Assembly: GCA_027623615.1 (NCBI GenBank)
Contig: JAQBVH010000239.1
Coordinates: forward strand, 1 to 5,897
Reading direction: 5' to 3'
DNA length: 5,897 nucleotides
DNA from: Planctomycetota bacterium
GTDB taxonomy: Bacteria > Planctomycetota > UBA1135 > GCA-002686595
This document shows positions 1-5,879 of the stretch, piece after piece. Position 1 is the stretch's first letter, and every line of letters starts with the position of its first letter. The position numbers were made by a program, and so were the translations under genes. The notes beneath the pieces are model-generated. The model made no database searches and was not told the DNA's origin. It saw only the letters and a list, made by a program, of their open reading frames with translations.

Positions 1-447
1 GTTGATGCCGGTCAGCCACAGCATGTTCGCGTTGGAGTCGACATCGATCGAGCCGTCGCCGTCGACATCGAACCCGGGGATCCAGCTGTTGGCCTTCGGG
101 TTGTTGTAGAGGTGCAGGCTGCCGAACGGGTTCGAGTTCTGGTGGGTCAGCGGGCTCTCCATGTACGGGCCGTTCCAACCGGAGGCGCTCTGCTCCGCAG
201 AGAGGTCGCGGCTCGAGGCGCTGTAGTTGGTGTACTCGACGGCGTAGGTACCCGTGTCCGCGTGGTGCAGAGCGCAAGCAGTCTTGAGCGAGTCGATCAG
301 GGCGATGATCTTGGTGGTCTTGCTCTTCTCGACGACGCTACCTGAGCGGAAGCTCACCACACCGACCAAGATGGCCAGGATGGTCATGGTGACGACGAGC
401 TCGATGAGCGAGAAGCCAGAGCGGGAGTTCTTGGGGAGGGCTTTCAT
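1..447 (-). CDS. Type II secretion/type IV pilin-like prepilin, GspG-like (C-terminus beyond window)
   Basis: This reading frame runs from ATG at 447 to the left edge without a stop: 149 codons are visible and the C-terminus is missing. It begins with a short basic leader (MKALPKNSRSG), then FSLIELVVTMTILAILVGVV. That is a classic class III prepilin signal: prepilin peptidase would cut after Gly11, leaving a methylatable Phe at +1 and the conserved Glu at +5 (residue 16), followed by one hydrophobic helix. The body resembles major pseudopilin GspG: a long N-terminal helix, a 'DTGTYAVEY' stretch like the DNGRYP region of that family, and 'WNGPYMESPLT' like its GPYL segment. Near the visible end lies an aspartate-rich loop, DVDGDGSIDVD (residues 127-137), a likely Ca2+ site. 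In-frame codons upstream of the ATG give no better start, and there is no clear Shine-Dalgarno. Neighbouring secretion genes are not in view, so it could serve a type II secretion pseudopilus, a pilus, or a stand-alone pilin-like role. Confidence 0.88.
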   Translation of the reverse strand, partial: MKALPKNSRSGFSLIELVVTMTILAILVGVVSFRSGSVVEKSKTTKIIALIDSLKTACALHHADTGTYAVEYTNYSASSRDLSAEQSASGWNGPYMESPLTHQNSNPFGSLHLYNNPKANSWIPGFDVDGDGSIDVDSNANMLWLTGIN

Positions 448-588
448 GGGGGATCGCTGGGGTTGCCCGTGGCAACGGCGGCGGGCTGATTCCTTCCCTC
501 GATCGGGACCTGGCCCCAGGGGTCTTGAACGATTCTCCAATCCTCGCTGCGGTAGCTTCGCGCCACCCGCCTGGGTAGGTTTCTCGGG
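448..588. other. Divergent intergenic region
   Basis: This 141-base spacer separates the start codons of the minus-strand prepilin and the plus-strand aspartate kinase, so it should hold promoters for both directions. I see no strong sigma70-like pair. TTGAAC at 525-530 on the plus strand is the best -35-like hexamer but lacks a good -10 at normal spacing. A short palindrome, CCTGG-CC-CCAGG, lies at 509-520. Before the kinase ATG there is GGGTAGG at 573-579 with a 9-base spacer, a weak ribosome-binding site. Confidence 0.5.
462..476. repeat. Short perfect inverted repeat in the prepilin 5' leader
   Basis: GTTGCC at 462-467 and GGCAAC at 471-476 form a perfect 6-bp stem with a 3-base loop. 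It starts 15 bases upstream of the prepilin ATG (447). It would fold in the prepilin mRNA leader, where no Shine-Dalgarno is visible, or could be an operator half-site pair. It is short enough to be chance in G+C-rich DNA. Confidence 0.3.
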
Positions 589-1869
589 ATGAGCTCGCCC
601 CGCGTCATGAAGTTCGGTGGCGCCGCCCTGGCGGACGGCCGCGCCATTCGTGCGGTGTGCGGAATCGTGACCGAGGAGCTCGAGAGCGGCGCTGCGCCGC
701 CCCTGGTCGTGGTCAGCGCCCACGCTGGCGTCACCGACCAGCTCGAGGCGCTGGGCCTCGCAGCGGCCAGGGGTCGTCCCGATCCGGGACCGGTGCGCGT
801 CCGCCATCGCAGCCTGCTCACCCAGCTCGGCCTCTCCTCGGACCTCCTCGATCGCTATTGGAGGGCGCTCGACGCGTCCCTGGCCCAGGTCGCGCAGCGC
901 GGCGCCCTCGTGCCCGCGGAGCTCGACCGCATCCTCTCCTTCGGCGAGCGCCTCTCGGCCCGCGTCGTGGCCCGCGCCCTGGCCGACCGCGGCGTCGAGG
1001 CCACGCCCGTCGATGCTTGGGACCTGGGCCTCGTGACCGACTCGCGCCACGGCGGCGCGCGACCTCTGGACGGTTGCGCGAACACGATCGCCAAGGCCCT
1101 GGCCGCCGTGCCCGGCGTCCCGGTGGTGACCGGCTTCCTGGCCAAGGACGCGGGTGGCCAGCTGACGACCCTCGGCCGTAATGGCTCCGACCTGACCGCG
1201 GCCATCCTGGCCGAGGCGGTGGGCGCACGTGAGCTCGTCTACTGGAAGGCGGTCGCCGGCATCCTGACCGCCGACCCGCTGGTCGTGCCGGAGGCGCGCC
1301 TGCTCCCGGAGCTCTCCTTCGACGAGGCCAGCGCGCTGGCCACCCTCGGGGCCAGGGTCTTGCACCCCGACGCCATTGCCCCTGCCCGGCGCGCCGGCGT
1401 GCCGGTACGGGTGGCTTGCGTGACCAATCCCGGTGCCCCGGGCACCCTGCTCGTGGAGCACACCCCGCCCGGCCCGAAGGCCGTGACGTGGACCGCCGAC
1501 CTGCGCGTCGTCCGCGTCGCTCCTGCCCGGGAGCGGGAGGCTGCGCGGCTCCTGTCCGGCCCCGGCTGGCTGACGCGGCGCCGTACCGCGGCGCAGGTCG
1601 AGTTCCTCGTGCGGACGGACGACCGCCTGCAGGCCGTGCTCGAGGCCCTCGCTGGCGAGGCCTCGATCGTGCGCGACGTTACGGCCGTCGCGCTGGTGGG
1701 CGCTGGAGTCGGCTCGGACGCAGACCTGATCGCCGCGGCGACCGACCGCCTGACGGCGCCCGACGTTCAGGACGACCGCCTGCTGTTCCTGATCGAGGCG
1801 GACGATCTCCCGCGCGCGGTTTCGGCGCTGCACGGTCTGCTGCCAACGGCCGCGACGGCCCGGAATTGA
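589..1869 (+). CDS. lysC: Aspartate kinase (aspartokinase) with ACT-like C-terminal region
   Basis: A 426-residue protein of the aspartokinase family, which phosphorylates L-aspartate with ATP to 4-phospho-L-aspartate, the first step to lysine, methionine, threonine and diaminopimelate. The amino acid kinase domain spans about residues 5-290. It shows KFGG (8-11, with the catalytic Lys8), VVSAHAGVTD (41-50), FGERLSA (118-124), TTLGRNGSD (193-201, with the conserved Asp), TADP (227-230) and LGARVLHP (253-260), then a PGAPGT segment. Residues about 300-420 look like a divergent ACT pair, ending in a DLPRAVSALH segment like the family's C-terminus, so allosteric control by end products is plausible. 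The length fits a monofunctional enzyme with no homoserine dehydrogenase domain, although GRNGSD is the ThrA-type spelling. The KFGGTS Thr-Ser pair is Ala-Ala here, and the usual TDVxG..TxDPR segment reads KAVAG..TADPL, altering residues that contact nucleotide in studied enzymes. The family call is firm; normal activity is less certain. ATG 589 is used; ATG 607 (Met7) is an alternative. Confidence 0.9.
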   Translation: MSSPRVMKFGGAALADGRAIRAVCGIVTEELESGAAPPLVVVSAHAGVTDQLEALGLAAARGRPDPGPVRVRHRSLLTQLGLSSDLLDRYWRALDASLAQVAQRGALVPAELDRILSFGERLSARVVARALADRGVEATPVDAWDLGLVTDSRHGGARPLDGCANTIAKALAAVPGVPVVTGFLAKDAGGQLTTLGRNGSDLTAAILAEAVGARELVYWKAVAGILTADPLVVPEARLLPELSFDEASALATLGARVLHPDAIAPARRAGVPVRVACVTNPGAPGTLLVEHTPPGPKAVTWTADLRVVRVAPAREREAARLLSGPGWLTRRRTAAQVEFLVRTDDRLQAVLEALAGEASIVRDVTAVALVGAGVGSDADLIAAATDRLTAPDVQDDRLLFLIEADDLPRAVSALHGLLPTAATARN

Positions 1870-1919
1870 CCTCGGCCCGGGCGCCCTCCGGCGGTCGGTG
1901 TGCGAGACTCTCGCCCGGA

Positions 1920-3278
1920 ATGACTCCGGTCGACGACAGCGGGGAGGGCCTGCGCCACTTCCGAGAGGTGCTGCGCACGAGCCCTGCGCGGGCCGCGCAG
2001 CTGCTCATCGATGTGCACGCCGCTGACGCCGCGGACTGGCTGGAGGACACCGAACCGGAGACGGCGCGCCTCGTCTTCGCCGAGCTCTCCGCCGAGCAGC
2101 GAGCGGCGGTGATCGAGCAGGCGGACGAAACGCTGACCCGCGACCTTGCGCTCAACATGTCGCCGAGCGATCTCAAGGAGATCGTCGAGGAGATGCACTC
2201 CGACGAGGCCGTCGACGTCCTGGCCGAAGTCGACGAGCGCGTTGCAGAGGACGTGCTCGACTCGCTCAACAACGAGGATGCCGAGGAGCTGCGCACCCTG
2301 CGCGCCTACGATCCCGAGTCGGCCGGCGGCGTGATGACCACCGACTTCGTCACGGTGGGCGTCGACGAGCACATCCTCGCGGCGGTCAAGGAGCTGAAGG
2401 CTGTCGGTGAGGAGGACGAGGAGGGTCTCGGCGTCTTCGTCATCGACGCCGACGGACGCCCGACGGGCTACCTGACCGAGCACACGCTCCTCTCGAGCGG
2501 CGTGCACGATCCGGTCACCCAGTGCATGAGCGAGCCCTACCTGGTCACCACCGACCAGGACCAGGAGGTGGCTGCCGGCATCCTGCACCACTACGACCTC
2601 CAGGCGGTCGGTGTCGTCGACGGCGAGGGGCGCCTGGTCGGCGTGATCTCCCAGGAGGACGCGCGCGACATCCTCGCGGAGGAGTTCACCGAGGACGTGC
2701 ACCGTCTGGTCGGTACGGGTAGCGAACAGCAGACGCGCTTGCCGATCCTCCGGCGCGTACGCCAGCGGATACCGCTGATGGGCGTCACCGTCGCGGGCGG
2801 GCTGGCCTCGGCCAAGCTGCTCGACATGGTCGTCCCCGAAGACGCAGGCGGCGGCGAGTTCCAGGCGATCCTGCGTTACTTGCCGCTCATCGTCGGGTTG
2901 GCCGGCAACGTGGGTGTTCAGTCCTCGACGATCCTCGTGCGCGCGTTCGCGACCCAGGAGGTCGAGCGCGAGCGCGAGCTGAGTGTTCTTGGCTCGGAGG
3001 TCGCGGTCGGCTCCAGCATCGGGCTGATCTGCGGCGCCCTCACCTTCCTCGTTGCGGGCTGGATCGAGGGTAGCTGGGAGCTGGGCGCAGCAGTTGGCAT
3101 CGCGATCGTGGCGGCTGTTGCCTGGGCGGCCTTGCTCGGCTGCGTGGTGCCCATGGGCTGTCGCCGCCTGAGCATCGACCCCGCCGTCGTGGCAGGCCCA
3201 TTCCTGATCTGTCTCTCGGACATCTCGGGGGTCAGCATCTACATCGTGGTCGCCAGCCTCCTGATCGGCTTGAATTGA
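1920..3278 (+). CDS. mgtE: Magnesium transporter MgtE
   Basis: A 452-residue MgtE-family Mg2+ channel/transporter of the inner membrane, close to the usual length of about 450. In order: an acidic helical N domain (about 8-130), two CBS domains (about 136-195 and 200-258), a connecting plug helix (EEFTEDVHRLVG, 254-265), then five predicted membrane helices (about 285-303, 315-343, 360-382, 388-412, 425-450). Hallmarks are YLPLIVGLAGNVGVQSS (320-336), the pore-lining GNxGxQ motif, and GPFLICLSD (426-434), whose Asp434 aligns with the pore aspartate that binds Mg2+ in the Thermus protein. In that family the N and CBS domains bind Mg2+ and close the pore when internal Mg2+ is high; the Asp/Glu-rich cytosolic half fits this. 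The frame stays open back to 1416, but that part overlaps the kinase gene and reads as low-complexity Arg/Pro/Gly, so ATG 1920 at the N-domain boundary is chosen. The Shine-Dalgarno is weak. The gene lies 50 bases after the kinase and 4 bases before lepB. The 50-base gap is too short for an M-box riboswitch. Confidence 0.94.
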   Translation: MTPVDDSGEGLRHFREVLRTSPARAAQLLIDVHAADAADWLEDTEPETARLVFAELSAEQRAAVIEQADETLTRDLALNMSPSDLKEIVEEMHSDEAVDVLAEVDERVAEDVLDSLNNEDAEELRTLRAYDPESAGGVMTTDFVTVGVDEHILAAVKELKAVGEEDEEGLGVFVIDADGRPTGYLTEHTLLSSGVHDPVTQCMSEPYLVTTDQDQEVAAGILHHYDLQAVGVVDGEGRLVGVISQEDARDILAEEFTEDVHRLVGTGSEQQTRLPILRRVRQRIPLMGVTVAGGLASAKLLDMVVPEDAGGGEFQAILRYLPLIVGLAGNVGVQSSTILVRAFATQEVERERELSVLGSEVAVGSSIGLICGALTFLVAGWIEGSWELGAAVGIAIVAAVAWAALLGCVVPMGCRRLSIDPAVVAGPFLICLSDISGVSIYIVVASLLIGLN

Positions 3279-3282
3279 GGCT

Positions 3283-4422
3283 GTGAAGAACCGTCGGGTG
3301 AAGCGCCTGCTCTGGGTCCTCGCGGTCTGCGTGCTCGCGGTCCTCGGACTGCGGGCCTTCGTGTTCGACCTCTACCACGTGACCTCGGCCTCGATGGTGC
3401 CGTCGCTCTACCCGGGCGAGGTCGTGCTCGTCAGGTACGACCGCTCGCGCCCCAGCCGCCTGGAGCCGGTGGTCTTCGAACACGGCGACGAGTACGTGGT
3501 CAAGCGCGCCGCCGGGATCGGCGGGAGCACCGGCGAGGACATCCGGATCGACAGCAAGGGCGACCTGCGCGTTGGCGGCAAGTACCTCGACCCGGCGGTC
3601 GCGCGCCCGCGCGTGCTGCTGTTCGACCAGACCCGCCACGCGATCGACGAGTTTTTCGCCCACGGCGGGAGCCGCAACGATCCCTGGCGCGAGGCCGGTG
3701 CCGGCGTGCTCGAACTCGACGCGCGCGACGTGCTGGAGGGTCAGGAGTCGGGCCTCCTGCGCTACCACCCCAAGCTGCTCGATCACTACCTGGACCACCA
3801 GGGTCGATTGGTCGAGGGCAGCTTCCCCGTCCACGACGCGGAGGTGGAGTTCGAAGTGCGCGCCCTCGTGGCGGGCGGCCGCCTGCGGGTCGGCCTGCGC
3901 GAGGAGGGGGACACGTTCTGGCTCGTGGTTGATCTCGCGGGCCCGCAGCCGCGCATCGCCCTGGCGCGCGAGAACGGCGACGGACTGACCGTGCTCGTCG
4001 AGGACGACTGCGCCCTCGACGTGGCCGAGTGGGCGCTGGTCACCTTCGCGAACGTCGACAACCACCTGGCCGCCTCCTACGGCAGTGTCGCGCTCTCGGC
4101 GGACTTCGAGCGCAACACGCCAGCGACGGGTCCGCGGCTCACACCCGGCGCTTCGATCGGGGAGCGGGTCAAGCTCGGGGGCGAGGGCTGTCACCTCGAG
4201 GTGCGCGGTATTCGCTTGTGGCGCGACCTGCACTACACCGACCGCGGCGAGTTTGGCGTCGGCACACGCCTCACGGTCGACGCGGGCAAGCTGTTCCTGC
4301 TCGGGGACAACTCCGCCCACAGCCATGACTCGCGCGAGTACGGGCTGGTCGACGAGGCGCAGCTGGTCGGGCGCCCGGTACTCGTGGTCTGGCCGCCATC
4401 GGCGATGAGGTGGCTGAGGTGA
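3283..4422 (+). CDS. lepB: Signal peptidase I with a large insert between catalytic boxes
   Basis: A 379-residue type I signal peptidase, the membrane-anchored Ser/Lys protease that removes Sec and Tat signal peptides on the outer face of the cytoplasmic membrane. A basic N-terminus precedes one membrane helix (about 9-28). Box B is SASMVPSLYPGE, with nucleophile Ser37 before Met38-Val-Pro40. A box C-like RLEPVVF lies at 59-65. Box D is EYVVKRAAGIGG, with general-base Lys74. Box E is LGDNSAHSHDSREYG (340-354). All catalytic elements are present. The gap between Lys74 and Gly341 is about 267 residues, roughly twice that in E. coli LepB. It carries a helical stretch (about 115-175) and a beta-rich segment (about 180-318) with alternating strands that looks like a beta-sandwich, perhaps concanavalin/LamG-like. 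GTG 3283 follows the mgtE stop by 4 bases. GAGG at 3277-3280 sits only 2 bases away, so GTG 3298 (residue 6) is a possible start; either keeps the membrane helix. Co-transcription with mgtE and the downstream gene is likely. Confidence 0.93.
   Translation: MKNRRVKRLLWVLAVCVLAVLGLRAFVFDLYHVTSASMVPSLYPGEVVLVRYDRSRPSRLEPVVFEHGDEYVVKRAAGIGGSTGEDIRIDSKGDLRVGGKYLDPAVARPRVLLFDQTRHAIDEFFAHGGSRNDPWREAGAGVLELDARDVLEGQESGLLRYHPKLLDHYLDHQGRLVEGSFPVHDAEVEFEVRALVAGGRLRVGLREEGDTFWLVVDLAGPQPRIALARENGDGLTVLVEDDCALDVAEWALVTFANVDNHLAASYGSVALSADFERNTPATGPRLTPGASIGERVKLGGEGCHLEVRGIRLWRDLHYTDRGEFGVGTRLTVDAGKLFLLGDNSAHSHDSREYGLVDEAQLVGRPVLVVWPPSAMRWLR
4407..4422 (+). promoter_or_regulatory. Ribosome-binding site and GTGA stop/start overlap
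   Basis: GAGG at 4407-4410, inside the end of lepB, lies 8 bases before GTG 4419, and that GTG overlaps the lepB TGA (4420-4422) as GTGA. This is the usual geometry of translational coupling and is why GTG 4419 is preferred over the in-frame GTG at 4410, which has no comparable site. Confidence 0.6.
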
Positions 4423-5807
4423 GCGCCGCACTCTGGTTGACGACTCTGGCCCTCGTGGGCCAAGACCCCGACCCGACCGAGAAACCGCAGATCGCGCTCC
4501 GCTTCCAGGCCTTGGAGCTGGCCGTCTCAGGCGGTCCGGCGTCCTGGGCCGACTGGGACGACGACGGCTGGGTCGACCTGAACGCAGGCGGCGAGCTGTG
4601 GCGCAACGTCGACGGCACCACGTTCGAGCGTGTGGGCTCGGCAGCACCCGGGCCCTTCGGAGACTTCGACGCGGACGGCAAGCTCGACCTGTTCGACTTC
4701 GCAGGGCAGCGCCTCCTGCGCGGCGACGGCGAGGGCGGCTTCACGCCAGTGGAGCTGGGTGAGCTCGAGCGCACGCTCTCCCGAGGCGCGGCCCTGGGCG
4801 ACTTCAACGGCGACGGGCACCTTGATGCTTACGTCGGCGGCTACGAGAACTGGGACGAGGGGATCACCTACGCCGACCACCTCCTGCTCGGAGACGGCGC
4901 AGGCCTGCGGGTCGCGTGGAAGGAGGCCAGCCTGCGCGCGCGCGGCGTGAGCGCCTGCGACTTCGATGACGACGGTGATCTGGACGTCTACGTCTCGAAC
5001 TACCGCCTTCAGCCGAACAGGCTGTGGCGCAACGACGGCCAGGCGAGCTTTGAAGACGCGGCCGCCGAGCTGGGCGCGGTCGCGACCTCCGAGGGCTTCG
5101 GCGGCGGGCACTCGATCGGCGCGTGCTGGGGCGACTTCGACGGAGATGGGCGCATCGACCTCTTCGCCGGCAACTTCGCCCACGTCGACTCCCGCGGCGA
5201 CCAGCCCAAGTCGCGCTTCCTGCGCAACACGGACAAGGGCTTCGAGGACAAGGGCACCTGCGGCGTCCGGTACCAGGAGAGCTACGCCTCGCCTGCCGCC
5301 GCCGACTACGACAACGACGGGGACCTCGACCTCTTCTTCACGACCGTCTACGGCACGGCTTCCTTCGGCCGCAAGAACAACCCGGTGCTCTACCGCAACG
5401 ACGGCGACTGGACCTTCACCGACGTCACCAAGGAGGAGGGCTTGGCAGACCTGCCGCCCACCTACCAGGCAGCGTGGGCCGACTTCGACCGAGACGGGGA
5501 CCTGGACCTCGTCAGCGCCGGCAAGCTCTACCGCAACACCGGCGCGGGCGGCCACTGGCTGCGCGTGCAGGTCTCACGCCACGCGATCGGCGCGCGCGTG
5601 CGCTGGACCCAGGGCGAACGCGTCCAGGTGCGCGAGGTCGAAGCGGGCACCGGCGAAGGCAACGCGAACGAGCTGACCGTGCACTTCGGCGGCGGGGTCC
5701 TCGAGGAGCCCGGCAAGCTGGAGGTGCGCTGGCCGGCCGGGCCGACCAAGACCATCGTCGTCCCGACCCTGGACCGTTTCCTGGTGGCCACGGTGGGGGA
5801 GCGATGA
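4419..5807 (+). CDS. FG-GAP/VCBS-repeat beta-propeller protein with C-terminal ASPIC/UnbV domain
   Basis: A protein of 462 residues (465 if GTG 4410 is used). The N-terminus (SAALWLTTLALVGQD) is a short hydrophobic stretch that could be a weak signal peptide, though it lacks a basic n-region. It is followed by seven aspartate-rich loops of the form DxDxDGxxD, starting at residues 45, 82, 128, 181, 239, 296 and 355; the third has Asn for the second Asp. These are the Ca2+-binding loops of FG-GAP/VCBS repeats, one per blade of an integrin-alpha-like propeller. Several are followed by 'LWRN' or 'LYRN' strands. Residues about 377-457 match the ASPIC/UnbV pattern: GGHWLRVQV, AIGARVRW, VREVEAGTGEGNANEL, VHFGGG, a KLEVRWPAG-type strand, then a final hydrophobic strand. 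Such proteins are usually exported, and the role of the ASPIC/UnbV unit is not established. No enzymatic motif is visible, so ligand binding or adhesion is inference. The gene overlaps lepB by 4 bases and ends at TGA 5805-5807. Confidence 0.9.
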   Translation: MSAALWLTTLALVGQDPDPTEKPQIALRFQALELAVSGGPASWADWDDDGWVDLNAGGELWRNVDGTTFERVGSAAPGPFGDFDADGKLDLFDFAGQRLLRGDGEGGFTPVELGELERTLSRGAALGDFNGDGHLDAYVGGYENWDEGITYADHLLLGDGAGLRVAWKEASLRARGVSACDFDDDGDLDVYVSNYRLQPNRLWRNDGQASFEDAAAELGAVATSEGFGGGHSIGACWGDFDGDGRIDLFAGNFAHVDSRGDQPKSRFLRNTDKGFEDKGTCGVRYQESYASPAAADYDNDGDLDLFFTTVYGTASFGRKNNPVLYRNDGDWTFTDVTKEEGLADLPPTYQAAWADFDRDGDLDLVSAGKLYRNTGAGGHWLRVQVSRHAIGARVRWTQGERVQVREVEAGTGEGNANELTVHFGGGVLEEPGKLEVRWPAGPTKTIVVPTLDRFLVATVGER

Positions 5808-5827
5808 GGACCAATTGGGGACCGGTA

Positions 5828-5854
5828 GGAGCTTGCGCCGTAGGTGCAAGCTCC
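5828..5854. repeat. Perfect 9-bp hairpin preceded by GTAG (REP-like or transcription end)
   Basis: GGAGCTTGC (5828-5836) and GCAAGCTCC (5846-5854) are exact reverse complements around a 9-base loop. The left arm is entered through GTAG (5825-5828), and GTAGG recurs in the loop at 5840-5844. It begins 21 bases after the stop of the propeller gene. There is no T-run after it, so a standard intrinsic terminator is unlikely; a REP-type palindrome or mRNA 3'-end stabiliser fits better. Confidence 0.55.
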
Positions 5855-5857
5855 GCA

Positions 5858-5879
5858 CGTCGCACCTCCAGGTGCGGCG
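5858..5879. repeat. Second hairpin adjacent to the first
   Basis: CGCACC (5861-5866) pairs with GGTGCG (5871-5876) around TCCA. The stem extends outward by a T-G wobble and two G-C pairs to 5858 and 5879. It starts 4 bases after the first hairpin. The GCACCT in its left arm could instead pair with AGGTGC at 5842-5847 in the loop of the first hairpin, so the two stems compete with a third fold. No T-run follows. Confidence 0.5.

Noticed and set aside
1416..1919. Upstream extension of the mgtE reading frame, giving a 620-residue protein
   Set aside because: It overlaps the aspartate kinase gene in another frame, is dominated by Arg, Pro, Gly and Ala as expected of a shadow frame in G+C-rich DNA, and MgtE homology begins right after ATG 1920.
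1870..1919. Mg2+-sensing riboswitch upstream of mgtE
   Set aside because: Only 50 bases separate the kinase stop from the mgtE ATG, far short of an M-box, and no matching fold is apparent.
1767..2702. Antisense frame (311 residues) opposite mgtE
   Set aside because: The sense strand carries clear MgtE N and CBS domains; the antisense translation shows no domain.
3232..4647. Long antisense frame (471 residues) opposite lepB
   Set aside because: The sense strand encodes a signal peptidase with all catalytic boxes; the antisense product has no recognisable motif and is a codon-bias shadow.
4527..5555. Antisense frame (342 residues) with repeated Val-rich segments
   Set aside because: Its apparent repeats (VEVxx-type) are the reverse complement of the DxDxDG loops on the sense strand, so the periodicity is inherited.
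5828..5879. Intrinsic (Rho-independent) terminator
   Set aside because: Both stems are strong but neither is followed by a T-run on the plus strand; the next bases are GCCCAGCAACCC.
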